Assembly (NCBI GenBank): GCA_012838665.1
Contig: DUOX01000012.1
Location: 24,936-88,935 of the forward strand
DNA length: 64,000 nucleotides
From: Clostridiales bacterium
Lineage (GTDB): Bacteria; Bacillota; Clostridia; Oscillospirales; Oscillospiraceae
Reading direction: 5' to 3'
The translations under genes were made by a program, and so were the position numbers. How positions within the stretch are numbered: position 1 is the stretch's first letter; each line of letters opens with the position of its first letter. A model generated the notes under the pieces. The model saw nothing but the letters and a program-made list of their open reading frames with translations, had not been told where the DNA came from and searched no databases. Below, piece by piece: positions 52,701 through 61,880 of the stretch.

Positions 52701-53313
52701 TGCGGAAATCCCTGATGGCGTCCCAATCCACCATTGAAGCCAGGTCGTCATAGTCCCAGACCTCAATCTTCTGCATCTCGTGGGAGGTGCGGAAACCGTC
52801 AAAGAAGTGCAGGAAGGGAACCCTGCCCTTAATGGCAGCCAGGTGGGCGACGGCGCCCAGATCCATAGCCTCCTGGGGACTGTTTGAGGCCAGCATGGCA
52901 TAACCTGTCTGCCGGCATGCATAAATATCAGAATGGTCTCCGAATATAGAGAGAGCATGAGTAGCTATGGTACGTGCGGAAACGTGTAAAACTGAGGGCA
53001 GGTACTCTCCGGCCATTTTATACATGTTGGGTATCATGAGTAGAAGGCCCTGGGAGGCGGTATAAGTGGTTGTAAGGGCACCGGCCGTAAGGCTACCATG
53101 GACCGCTCCGGCGGCGCCGCCCTCGGACTGCATCTCCACCACATTTACTGTTTGGCCAAAGATATTCTTAAGTCCGGAAGCCGACCATTTGTCCACATAT
53201 TCCGCCATGGTGGATGAAGGCGTTATGGGATAGATAGCGGCAACCTCCGTAAAGGCATAGGAAACATGGGCGGCTGCGGTATTTCCGTCCATGGTTTTCA
53301 GTTTTCTTGCCAT
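49762..53313 (-). CDS. nifJ: Pyruvate:ferredoxin (flavodoxin) oxidoreductase
   Basis: A 1183-aa single-chain enzyme converting pyruvate and CoA to acetyl-CoA, CO2 and reduced ferredoxin, central to clostridial energy metabolism. Domains in order are the pyrimidine-binding domain ([20 protein letters not shown]), the transketolase C-like and gamma domains, a two-cluster ferredoxin insert ([12 protein letters not shown] and [12 protein letters not shown], about 690-760), then the TPP domain with [12 protein letters not shown] and [26 protein letters not shown] lies eight bases before the ATG. It is monocistronic. Confidence 0.97.
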   Translation of the reverse strand: [1183 protein letters not shown]

Positions 53314-53625
53314 TTTATCATCTCCTTTGCGATAGCTATTATTTGCAGAAATGGATATATTTAATTATTAGTGCTACATTTTATCATTATTCTTCCAATA
53401 AGTAAATCAAGAAAGCGGAAAAGGAACAATTTTGTTACTTTGCCCTTAAGAATTAAGATTTTAGGGACTTGTTTTTGATAAGTGCATGCAGATACAAGGC
53501 TCCTTTTGAGGGATTAGAAAACCAGTTTAGGCAAATAATACTTGTGATTTATCCTATAATGTTATATAATACTATGCTATCCGATGGTTATCGGTTGGAC
53601 TGCTAAAGGGAAGGAGAGTCTTTCG
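53314..53625. other. Intergenic gap between nifJ and the Asp23 gene
   Basis: AT-rich divergent promoter region. I see no gene and no recognisable RNA element. Confidence 0.4.
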
Positions 53626-53979
53626 ATGGTGAGAATTGAGAATGATAAAGGCACAATAAGCATCACCAGCGATGTTTTTACCAATATAGCCGGTGACGCG
53701 GCTACCAACTGCTTTGGCGTCAAAGGCATGGCCGGCCGCTCCAGAGAAAGCGGCCTGGTGCAGCTCCTTCGGCGGGATTCCATGTCTAAAGGTGTTTTTA
53801 TCAGTTTCGATAACGGCGGCAGCATTTCCATAGAACTGCACATCGTCGTAGATCACGGGGTCAATCTCAATGCGCTGTGCAAAAGCATAATAAGCGAGGT
53901 CAGCTATAAAGTCAGCAGCGCCACCGGTGTTCCGGTGAAAAAAGTGGACGTTTACGTTGACTCCATGATTATTGACTAA
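53626..53979 (+). CDS. Asp23/Gls24 (YloU-like) family protein
   Basis: A 117-aa DUF322/Asp23 protein: GTISITSDVFTNIAGDAATN at the start and VDHGVNLNALCKSIISEVSY in the middle. In Firmicutes yloU and yloV are adjacent; that arrangement is seen here with the DAK2 protein 38 bp downstream. ATG 53626 with GGAGAG upstream is the start. It is a cell-envelope or membrane-associated protein of unclear role. Confidence 0.9.
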   Translation: MVRIENDKGTISITSDVFTNIAGDAATNCFGVKGMAGRSRESGLVQLLRRDSMSKGVFISFDNGGSISIELHIVVDHGVNLNALCKSIISEVSYKVSSATGVPVKKVDVYVDSMIID

Positions 53980-54017
53980 GGAACCTTTTTCCAAAGGTTC
54001 TGCGGAGGTGCTTTCAA

Positions 54018-55658
54018 ATGAGAGAATATATAGACGGGATTGCTTTGAGAGACATGGTGCTGTGCGCCTATGACGCTCTTGAAGCAAACCGTCAGCATAT
54101 AAACGAACTTAATGTGTTCCCGGTGCCCGATGGGGACACCGGCACAAATATGAGTCTCACCATGAGCGCTGCTGTCACCGAACTGAATAAAAAGCAGCCC
54201 TCCTCGGTAGATTCTGTCGCCGAGGTGACCGCTTCCGCTCTCCTTAGGGGCGCCAGAGGCAATTCCGGCGTGATACTCTCCCTGCTGTTTCGGGGCATGG
54301 CAAAGAGCCTGAAAGGCAAAACAAACGCCGACGCCCTGGACCTGGCTCAGGCCATGACCGAGGGGGTTGACGTCGCATATAAGGCTGTTATGAAGCCCAC
54401 CGAGGGCACCATTCTTACCGTATCCCGGATGGCGGCCAGCTCCGCAATGGAGTTTGCCCAGGCGGGAAGCGATGTAGAGCTCATGCTGGTCTGCGCTCTT
54501 GAGTCTGCCAAAGACGCTTTGGCGGAAACAATTAACCAGAACCCGGTACTCAAGCGGGCGGGTGTTATTGACGCGGGCGGACAGGGCTATGTGGTCATTC
54601 TAGATGCCATGCTGGCCTCTCTCCAGGGGCGGGCCATCGCCGCTGCCAAACCCGTTGAGAAGCCAATTAAAGAATCGGCGGATTTCTCCAGTTTTAAAAC
54701 CGAGGATATTACATTCGCTTACTGTACAGAATTCATCATAAGCCGCTCCAACGAAAAGTCCCCTGACCTGCTCCGCGCCTTTTTGGAAACCCTGGGCGAC
54801 AGCGTTGTGGTTGTGGACGATGACGAGATAATCAAGACCCATATACACACAAACCAGCCGGGGCAGGTGATAACCGAAGCCCTTACCTACGGCCCCCTGC
54901 TTACGGTCAAGATAGAAAACATGCGCGAACAGCATACAAATCTGGGCGGAGAAAGCGATGGGGCGGGCAGCCCCGGGGAGGCCGAAATCGCTCCTCCGGA
55001 GAAAAAATACGGCTCCGTGGCTGTCTGTGCCGGCGAGGGAATGGAAAAGTTATTCCGGGAGCTGGGGGTGGACCGCATAGTAACCGGCGGCCAGACCATG
55101 AACCCCTCCACCGAGGATATACTGCGGGAAATCAATCAAACCCCGGCGGAAATCGTTTTTGTATTCCCTAACAACAAGAACATTATTATGGCGGCAGAGC
55201 AATGCATACCACTGTCTGAAAAGAAAATAATAGTTATCCCCACCAAAACCGTACCTCAGGGAGTATCCGCAATGCTGAACATGGATACATACGCCGAGGA
55301 GGATGAGCTTGTAGCGTCCCTCAATGACTCTGTATCCAACGTTCGCACAGCCCTTGTAACTTACGCCGCCAGGGATTCCGAATTTGACGGCCACAGCATC
55401 AGCGCCGGAGAATACCTGGCGATGCTGGACGGCTCCCTTATAGGCAGCTTTAACGACTTCTCCCGCCTCCTTGATAAGTTAATTGAGACCTTCAAGGAAT
55501 ATGACCCGGAGTTTATTTCCATCTACTTCGGGGAGGAAGTTGACGAAGACAGCGCCGAGGATGTATGTAGCACTATCGCAAGCCACTTTCCCGACGCAGA
55601 GGTTAACCTCATTAACGGCGGACAGCCTGTTTACTACTATATGATTTCATTGGAGTAA
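54018..55658 (+). CDS. DAK2 domain protein, YloV/FakA-like
   Basis: A 546-aa protein. The N-terminal DAK2/DhaL kinase domain carries NVFPVPDGDTGTNMSLTMSA (ATP/Mg Asp cluster) and RGARGNSGVILSLLFRGMAK. The middle domain and a DegV-like C-terminal part (GGQTMNPSTEDILREI) complete the FakA architecture. In staphylococci FakA phosphorylates fatty acids held by FakB (DegV). The partner FakB is not in the window. It is co-transcribed with the Asp23 gene. Confidence 0.93.
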   Translation: MREYIDGIALRDMVLCAYDALEANRQHINELNVFPVPDGDTGTNMSLTMSAAVTELNKKQPSSVDSVAEVTASALLRGARGNSGVILSLLFRGMAKSLKGKTNADALDLAQAMTEGVDVAYKAVMKPTEGTILTVSRMAASSAMEFAQAGSDVELMLVCALESAKDALAETINQNPVLKRAGVIDAGGQGYVVILDAMLASLQGRAIAAAKPVEKPIKESADFSSFKTEDITFAYCTEFIISRSNEKSPDLLRAFLETLGDSVVVVDDDEIIKTHIHTNQPGQVITEALTYGPLLTVKIENMREQHTNLGGESDGAGSPGEAEIAPPEKKYGSVAVCAGEGMEKLFRELGVDRIVTGGQTMNPSTEDILREINQTPAEIVFVFPNNKNIIMAAEQCIPLSEKKIIVIPTKTVPQGVSAMLNMDTYAEEDELVASLNDSVSNVRTALVTYAARDSEFDGHSISAGEYLAMLDGSLIGSFNDFSRLLDKLIETFKEYDPEFISIYFGEEVDEDSAEDVCSTIASHFPDAEVNLINGGQPVYYYMISLE

Positions 55659-55676
55659 AGACCAAAAAACAAATAA

Positions 55677-55712
55677 AGCAAGGTCCCGGACGCAGGAGTC
55701 CGGGACCTTGCT
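55677..55712. terminator. Bidirectional terminator after the DAK2 gene
   Basis: AGCAAGGTCCCGGAC pairs perfectly with GTCCGGGACCTTGCT around a 6-nt loop, between convergent genes. Confidence 0.88.
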
Positions 55713-55762
55713 TTGTATTGAAAAAAGTATTAAAGCAGGGGAATCGAGGCTCTTGTTTTGAT

Positions 55763-56545
55763 TTACCCTTTTTCCTCCAGGTTTTCCACTAGGACCACAG
55801 TGGTGAGAAGCAGCAGAACGGCCGTGGCTAAAAACATCAATTGTCTGCCCATTGTAAGGCTGTCGGCCAGAACGACAATGCACATATATCCGCCCAGGCC
55901 GCAGAAGTATATGGCGGGCAGGGGCCTGGCCCTGCCAAAAGCATAACCGGACAGGAAATAAAACCCCAAGAGGGCGGCGGAAATTGCCAGTATCTCTATG
56001 GCATAAACCCAAACCGTTGGGTTTGCCGCATGTTCCTTGTAAGAGACTATGAGCCAAAAACAGAACTGGGCAACCGGCACCACCGAGCAGAGGCACTTGG
56101 CGCCTGTGTCCAAATTGTTTTTTGTGCCGTTCAGCAGTACGGGCACGGCTACTCCCGAGCCGGCGGCCAGCAGGGCCAGAGTTCTGAATAAAGTGGGATA
56201 TTCGCTGTGCCCGGCGGCAATAAACAGCCATGTAGCCCCCGCAACCATTAAAAATCCGAAGGCAATATAGCCCAGGGGGTAAAAAACAGTGCGTCCCCTG
56301 AATGCAGATTCAAATTCTCTGGGCGCCTTGTACTTCCTAAGTCCCATTACAATAACGGCAAAGGCAAGGGCAGTTACAACACAAAAAACTGCAACGATAT
56401 AACTTAAAGCCGCGCCCGGGGCTGCAAGCCCCGTTTCCTTGTCAAATACGATAAGGTTCTGCATCCACCGAAGCAGTAAACTGAATGCTCCCATGACAAA
56501 TAAAAAAACACATATTTTCCATGCTTTTTTTTGCATATTCCGCAT
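55763..56545 (-). CDS. Hypothetical polytopic membrane protein
   Basis: A 260-aa protein with about seven hydrophobic segments (for example KICVFLFVMGAFSLLLRWMQ, ALAFAVIVMGL, VYAIEILAISAALLGFYFLS) and short basic loops. No enzyme or transporter motif is visible and I do not recognise the family. ATG 56545 has only a weak ribosome site. It is divergent from spoIID, with about 100 bp between. Confidence 0.8.
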   Translation of the reverse strand: MRNMQKKAWKICVFLFVMGAFSLLLRWMQNLIVFDKETGLAAPGAALSYIVAVFCVVTALAFAVIVMGLRKYKAPREFESAFRGRTVFYPLGYIAFGFLMVAGATWLFIAAGHSEYPTLFRTLALLAAGSGVAVPVLLNGTKNNLDTGAKCLCSVVPVAQFCFWLIVSYKEHAANPTVWVYAIEILAISAALLGFYFLSGYAFGRARPLPAIYFCGLGGYMCIVVLADSLTMGRQLMFLATAVLLLLTTVVLVENLEEKG

Positions 56546-56648
56546 AATTATAAACCTGACCTAGTAATTTTAATATTAGCTTATTTTATAACTCTTTTCC
56601 CAAACCGTCAATAATTTTTTCTGACCAGGAAGGTCAATGGAGGGTCCA

Positions 56649-57674
56649 ATGATAAAACGCACCGTTATTATTTCAATCATTCTTCTGATAGCCGCGCTTT
56701 GCCTGCCTCTACTTTTCGTCGGGAAATCGGCAAGCCAAACGCCGGAAGAAACCAACGCGCCGTCCCCCTCCCCCACCGATCCGGCGCCCTCTGCCGACCC
56801 GGTTAAACACGTCTATAGTCCTGGGAAGGACAGCGGCATAGGCTTCACCTCCCTTATAGATGGCAAGCCAATGGATGTAACCATGGAGGCATATTTGCCC
56901 CATGTGCTGGCCGGGGAAATGCCCGCCGCCTTCGAGGCGGAGGCCTTAAAGGCACAGGCGGTGGCCGCTCGGACATACATACTCTTCTTTATTAATTCCG
57001 AAAATCCCCGGCACCCCCAGGCGGATGTGTGCGGAGACGCCAACTGCTGCAAGGCCTATCTGAGCGAGGAGGCCCTAAGGGAGAGATGGGGCGACAAATA
57101 TGAGGAATATTGGCAAAAGATGCTCTCTGCCGTGGCCGAAACCGACGGCCAGTGCCTTACATGGGAAGGTCAGGTCATCCAGGCGGCATTTCACTCCTCT
57201 TCTTACGGCAAGACCGAGGACAGCGGAAACATCTGGGCTTCTCTCCCTTATCTTGTCAGCGTAGACAGCCCCGAAACGGAGGCGGACGTGCCAAATTACA
57301 TCACCACGGTGGAGGTGTCCCCGGAGGACTTCCGCCGGACCATACTGGACGGTTTTCCCAATGCGGCCCTGGGCAACGACCCCGCTCTGTGGCTGGGGGA
57401 AATCAGCTATAACGACAGCGGCCGGGTGGACAGGGCCATCATCGGCGGCGCGGAGGTGACCGGCATTCAGCTGAGGGGGCTTTTCTCTCTCCGTTCCGCC
57501 GCCTTCCAGCTGGAATACACGGGAGAATACTTTCTTTTCACGGTAACCGGTTATGGCCATGGTGTGGGCTTAAGCCAATACGGGGCAAACGTTATGGCCA
57601 AGTCCGGCAAAACCTATGATGAGATACTGTCCCACTATTACCCGGGCACGGAGCTTATCTTTTCTGCCGACTGA
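56649..57674 (+). CDS. spoIID: SpoIID/LytB-family lytic transglycosylase
   Basis: A 341-aa protein with an N-terminal membrane anchor (IISIILLIAALCLPLLFV), a Pro/Ser-rich linker and the SpoIID domain. SpoIID degrades peptidoglycan during forespore engulfment. The catalytic Glu is in HVLAGEMPAAFEAEALKAQA, the metal-site Cys/Asp are in DVCGDANCCKAYLS, and the C-terminal GYGHGVGLSQYGANVMAKSG is the family signature. ATG 56649 follows GGAGGG. Its place near other sporulation genes fits the engulfment enzyme. Confidence 0.93.
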   Translation: MIKRTVIISIILLIAALCLPLLFVGKSASQTPEETNAPSPSPTDPAPSADPVKHVYSPGKDSGIGFTSLIDGKPMDVTMEAYLPHVLAGEMPAAFEAEALKAQAVAARTYILFFINSENPRHPQADVCGDANCCKAYLSEEALRERWGDKYEEYWQKMLSAVAETDGQCLTWEGQVIQAAFHSSSYGKTEDSGNIWASLPYLVSVDSPETEADVPNYITTVEVSPEDFRRTILDGFPNAALGNDPALWLGEISYNDSGRVDRAIIGGAEVTGIQLRGLFSLRSAAFQLEYTGEYFLFTVTGYGHGVGLSQYGANVMAKSGKTYDEILSHYYPGTELIFSAD

Positions 57675-58027
57675 TTTAAAGCGTCACACTTGTTTTTTCC
57701 TTCTTTTGTTGTATATATTTTTTTACACACCTTTAAAAACTACGGCAGAGAACAATGGATGGGAAAACTGAATATACGTCCTAAAAGGGCTTTACGGACA
57801 GGCAAGAAGGGCCTTATTGCACCCGGGGGCTGCTCCGTGCTTGGAGATAGAGATATTTTCTGCCCTAAGCTTTGAGCTTGCGGGACGCGAATCGGCGGTC
57901 GCCCCATGGGGCGGCCTTCTGTGTATGTACAAGCCCCCAAATAGCCGGGTAAATTCGTCTTTTCTTCCCTTTTTCCGCAATAAAAAATATAATTATTAAT
58001 AAACTGTCAATTCATGTATCAGAGTAC
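57675..58027. other. Gap between spoIID and hrcA
   Basis: About 350 bp without a supported gene. It has GC-rich stems (CCCTAAGC/GCTTGCGGG near 57873-57895 and CGCCCC-AT-GGGGCG near 57900) that could be a small RNA or terminators. I found no match to a known RNA family by eye. Confidence 0.35.
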
Positions 58028-58056
58028 TTGACAATGGTTATTATTAGTGATAAATT
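58028..58056 (+). promoter_or_regulatory. Promoter of the hrcA-grpE-dnaK-dnaJ operon
   Basis: TTGACA (58028-58033), a 17-nt spacer and TAAATT (58051-58056), overlapping the CIRCE operator. Confidence 0.8.
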
Positions 58057-58081
58057 AGCACTCAAAGGTTGAGAGTGCCAA
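58055..58081 (+). promoter_or_regulatory. CIRCE operator
   Basis: TTAGCACTC, nine bases, GAGTGCCAA: the HrcA-binding inverted repeat with one mismatch to the consensus arm GAGTGCTAA. It lies at the transcription start, so HrcA represses the operon it belongs to and heat relieves the repression. Confidence 0.96.
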
Positions 58082-58116
58082 CAAGGAAAGTATCCAGGCG
58101 CAGGTGGTGAAGCGTT

Positions 58117-59205
58117 TTGAAATTTAGCGACCGAAAGAAGAGAATTTTAACTGCGATTATCGAAAACTACATTGAATCTGCGGAGCCTGTGGGCTCCAAA
58201 ACCATCTCCCGAACCTCCGGCCTGGGGCTTTCTTCCGCCACAATAAGAAACGAGATGGCGGAGCTTACGGCCATGGGGTATTTGGAACAGCCTCACACCT
58301 CCGCCGGGCGCGTTCCGTCCCCAAAGGGCTATCGTCTGTATGTCAACGAGCTGATGCGTAAGTATAAGCTGTCATTGGAGGAGATGCAGGCGATTAACTA
58401 CAGCCTGAGCCAGAAAGCTCATCAACTCGACATGCTTATGGGCAATATCGGGCGTCTGGCCTCCCAGCTCACCAACTATCCCGCCCTTGCCCTGGCAGCC
58501 CCGACACCTGCCACCATCCAGCGCTTCGACCTTATATATATTGACTCGAACACCTTTATTATCGTTGCGCTTTTAAGCAACAATACCGTAAAAAACAAGC
58601 TCATTCACTTGCCTTTTTCCGTCGAGCAGGGCATGGTTCAAAAACTCTCCACCCTTTTCAATGTCAATTTAACCGGTATTACCGAGGACAAGATTACCAA
58701 TATTCTCATTGACACTTTGGAGCGGGCCTCCGGGGATACCATGGGACTTGTCTCCGTTATCGCCGGCTTTGCCATTGAAGTGCTCCACAAGTCACAAGCG
58801 GGCGAGGCCGTTATTGCCGGCGCTCCCAATCTTCTTCGGCTACCGGAGTTTCGGGACCCGGAAAAGGCCCATCGGGTGATGAGCTATCTGTCCGACATTA
58901 ACCATCTTTTGGAGCTTTCGGAACTAAAAAACGAAAACCGGATTTCAGACAACGTTAAGGTTTATATAGGCCCCGAAAACATCGCCGAGGAGCTACAGGA
59001 TTCCAGCGTGGTACTGGCAGGCTATAATGCGGGAGATAATATGCAGGGGCTTATAGGGGTAGTAGGACCCACCAGGATGGACTATTCCAGGGTGGCGGCC
59101 AAGCTAAGCTATATTGCAGAAGGCTTGAGCTTGCTGCTGGCCAGTGGTGAAGCCCCTCGGGGATTTGATAAACTTATGATCAAAGGAGATGATATAGATG
59201 AGTAA
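58117..59205 (+). CDS. hrcA: Heat-inducible transcription repressor HrcA
   Basis: A 362-aa repressor that binds CIRCE with help from GroEL. The N-terminal winged helix contains KKRILTAIIENYIESAEPVG and SSATIRNEMAELTAMGYLEQ, and the C-terminal part ends VVGPTRMDYSRVAAKLSYIA. It starts with TTG at 58117 with GGTGG upstream. It is the first gene after the CIRCE operator. Confidence 0.96.
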   Translation: MKFSDRKKRILTAIIENYIESAEPVGSKTISRTSGLGLSSATIRNEMAELTAMGYLEQPHTSAGRVPSPKGYRLYVNELMRKYKLSLEEMQAINYSLSQKAHQLDMLMGNIGRLASQLTNYPALALAAPTPATIQRFDLIYIDSNTFIIVALLSNNTVKNKLIHLPFSVEQGMVQKLSTLFNVNLTGITEDKITNILIDTLERASGDTMGLVSVIAGFAIEVLHKSQAGEAVIAGAPNLLRLPEFRDPEKAHRVMSYLSDINHLLELSELKNENRISDNVKVYIGPENIAEELQDSSVVLAGYNAGDNMQGLIGVVGPTRMDYSRVAAKLSYIAEGLSLLLASGEAPRGFDKLMIKGDDIDE

Positions 59206-59851
59206 GAAGAAGGACGCAGCCCGGGATAACCATCAAAACACGGGTTGTGAAGAGAGCAGGGGTTCCCCGGATACCGAAGTCTCTCCTGAGGAAACTGCAT
59301 GCCCCATTACAGAGAAGGAGGCTGCAAAACCTGCCACAGCAGAGGAAAACACAAGCCCCGCCTCAGAGGAAACCGCAAGTTCCTCAAAAGAGGATGAGTT
59401 AGCCGTTTTATCTGCTGAGATTCAGTTTTTGAAGGATGAACTGGCCGTTGAACGGGACAAGTACCTCCGCCTGCTGGCCGAATATGACAATTATCGCAAG
59501 CGCAGCCAAAAGGAACGCGAAAACATATTTACAGACGTTCAGGCTGAAACGGTTACCAGATTCCTGCCGGTTTACGACAACCTGGCCCGGGCCCTCGCCC
59601 AGGAAACCGCCGACGAGGCCTATCGCAAGGGCGTGGAGATGATAATGGCTCAGTTTCGGGAAATACTTGAAAAATTTGGGGTCACTGAGATTGAGGCATT
59701 GGGCAAAAAGTTTGACCCCGAACTCCACAATGCCGTAATGCACACCGTGGACGAGAATCATGGTGAAAACGAAATTGTGGAGGAATTCCTAAAGGGCTTT
59801 AAGATGGGCGATAGGGTTATAAGATACTCCGTAGTAAAAGTGGCCAACTAA
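59198..59851 (+). CDS. grpE: Nucleotide exchange factor GrpE
   Basis: A 217-aa DnaK cochaperone. A long acidic, low-complexity N-terminus (to about residue 65) precedes a coiled coil and the conserved EYDNYRKRSQKERENIFTDV and GVTEIEALGKKFDPELHNAV. It overlaps hrcA by eight bases with an AAAGGAG site inside hrcA. Confidence 0.96.
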   Translation: MSKKKDAARDNHQNTGCEESRGSPDTEVSPEETACPITEKEAAKPATAEENTSPASEETASSSKEDELAVLSAEIQFLKDELAVERDKYLRLLAEYDNYRKRSQKERENIFTDVQAETVTRFLPVYDNLARALAQETADEAYRKGVEMIMAQFREILEKFGVTEIEALGKKFDPELHNAVMHTVDENHGENEIVEEFLKGFKMGDRVIRYSVVKVAN

Positions 59852-59927
59852 GCTTTAGTCTATAGTCTTGATTTATGACGGGAATTTACGCCTTGTAATA
59901 AACTGAATATTTGGAGGTAACACAATT

Positions 59928-61766
59928 ATGGGTAAAATCATAGGAATAGATTTAGGTACAACAAACTCATGCGTGGCTGTAATGGAGGGTGGCGAGCCTG
60001 TAGTAATTCCAAACGCAGAGGGGAGCCGCACAACTCCCTCCGTTGTAGCCTTTTCCAAAACCGGAGAGCGCATGGTAGGCCAGGTGGCAAAGCGTCAGGC
60101 TATCACCAACCCTGACCGCACCATAATGTCTATCAAACGGGAGATGGGCTCTGACTACAAGGTTAAAATAGACAATAAGCAGTATTCTCCTCCGGAGATA
60201 TCTGCCATGGTGCTTCAGAAGCTGAAAGCCGATGCCGAGAGTTATCTGGGTTCCCCGGTAACCGAAGCGGTTATCACCGTCCCGGCCTATTTTACTGACA
60301 GTCAGCGTCAGGCCACCAAGGACGCGGGCCGTATTGCCGGCCTGGACGTCAAGCGCATTATTAACGAGCCTACTGCTGCGGCGCTGGCCTACGGCCTTGA
60401 CAAAGAAACCGACCAGAAGATTATGGTCTACGACCTGGGCGGCGGCACCTTTGACGTCTCCGTTCTGGAAATTGGCGACGGCGTTATAGAAGTCCTTGCC
60501 ACTGCCGGCAACAACCGCCTGGGCGGCGACGACTTTGACGAATGCATAGTCAAGTACCTGCTGGAGGAATTCAGGAAGGAAACCGGTATTGACCTCTCCA
60601 CGGATAAGGTGGCCATGCAAAGGCTGCGTGAAGCCGCTGAAAAGGCAAAAATCGAACTGTCCAGCGTCACAACCACTAACGTTAACCTCCCGTATATAAC
60701 GGCAGACGCCAGCGGCCCCAAACACATGGACATAACCCTTACAAGGGCAAAATTCAACGAGCTCACCAGACATCTGGTGGATAAGACCAAGGGCCCCGTA
60801 AAACAGGCCCTGTCCGACGCCGGCCTTTCGCCCCAGCAGCTTTTCAAGGTGTTGCTGGTAGGCGGCTCCACCCGCATACCAGCCGTGCAGGAAGCTGTCA
60901 AGGCACTTACCGGCAAGGATCTTTTTAAAGGCATCAATCCCGACGAGTGCGTGGCCATGGGCGCCGCCATTCAGGGCGGTGTTCTAGGCGGCGACGTGGA
61001 AGGCATACTCCTTCTGGACGTCACCCCCCTGTCCCTGGGGATTGAGACCCTGGGCGGCGTATTTACGCGCCTAATCGAGCGCAACACCACCATACCTACC
61101 AGAAAGAGCCAAGTTTTCTCCACCGCCGCCGATAACCAGACTTCCGTCGAAATACATGTGCTTCAGGGCGAGCGTGAAATGGCCCAGTATAATAAAACTC
61201 TTGGCCGCTTCCACCTGCACGGTATCCCTCCCGCACCCAGGGGCGTTCCTCAAATTGAGGTCACCTTTGACATCGACGCCAACGGAATAGTAAACGTCTC
61301 CGCTAAAGACCTGGGCACCGGTAAGGAGCAGGCTATCACAATCACCGCTTCCTCCAATCTCTCCAAGGAGGAAATCGAAAGGGCAGTACGGGAGGCCGAG
61401 CAGTACGCGGCGGATGACAAAAAGCACAAGGAAGAGGTGGATATCCGCAACCAGGGCGACCAGATGGTCTACCAGACGGAAAAGACCCTCTCCGAGATGG
61501 GCGATAAAATGGATCCCGCAGACAAGAGCGAGATTGAAAACGCCCTTAGCGCACTAAAAACCGCCCTTTCCGGCACCGACACAAATTCCATAAAGTCAGC
61601 CACCGAATCCCTGACCCAGGTATTCTATAAAGTCTCCGAAAAACTATACAGGCAGTCCGCGCCTCAGGACGGTGACAATGCAAGCGCCGGCGGAAGTTCA
61701 GATGCCGGTCAGCAGTATTATGATGCAGACTACGAGGTAGTGGACGACGATGATAAAGACAAATAA
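59928..61766 (+). CDS. dnaK: Molecular chaperone DnaK (Hsp70)
   Basis: A 612-aa Hsp70: [20 protein letters not shown] at the N-terminus, [20 protein letters not shown] in the ATPase domain and [14 protein letters not shown]. The substrate-binding domain starts near residue 360 ([20 protein letters not shown]), and a lid and acidic tail end in [12 protein letters not shown]. It is of standard length. Confidence 0.98.
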   Translation: MGKIIGIDLGTTNSCVAVMEGGEPVVIPNAEGSRTTPSVVAFSKTGERMVGQVAKRQAITNPDRTIMSIKREMGSDYKVKIDNKQYSPPEISAMVLQKLKADAESYLGSPVTEAVITVPAYFTDSQRQATKDAGRIAGLDVKRIINEPTAAALAYGLDKETDQKIMVYDLGGGTFDVSVLEIGDGVIEVLATAGNNRLGGDDFDECIVKYLLEEFRKETGIDLSTDKVAMQRLREAAEKAKIELSSVTTTNVNLPYITADASGPKHMDITLTRAKFNELTRHLVDKTKGPVKQALSDAGLSPQQLFKVLLVGGSTRIPAVQEAVKALTGKDLFKGINPDECVAMGAAIQGGVLGGDVEGILLLDVTPLSLGIETLGGVFTRLIERNTTIPTRKSQVFSTAADNQTSVEIHVLQGEREMAQYNKTLGRFHLHGIPPAPRGVPQIEVTFDIDANGIVNVSAKDLGTGKEQAITITASSNLSKEEIERAVREAEQYAADDKKHKEEVDIRNQGDQMVYQTEKTLSEMGDKMDPADKSEIENALSALKTALSGTDTNSIKSATESLTQVFYKVSEKLYRQSAPQDGDNASAGGSSDAGQQYYDADYEVVDDDDKDK

Positions 61767-61834
61767 AGAAAAGTCAATGGCGGGGTACCGCTATGCTCCC
61801 TAAATGCGGCTGCGGCCGCAATACCTCCGGTTCG

Positions 61835-61857
61835 GCGGGCGCACCCGGTGCGCCCGC
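61835..61857 (+). other. GC-rich hairpin between dnaK and dnaJ
   Basis: GCGGGCGCAC pairs with GTGCGCCCGC with a 3-nt loop. It lacks a T-tract, so it probably tunes transcript stability or partial termination between the two genes. Confidence 0.55.
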
Positions 61858-61880
61858 ATTTACCGGATTGAGGTGAACAT

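Noticed and set aside
57690..57999. Several 60-66 aa frames between spoIID and hrcA on both strands
   Set aside because: They overlap one another and GC-rich stem-loops, lack ribosome sites and show no protein-like pattern.
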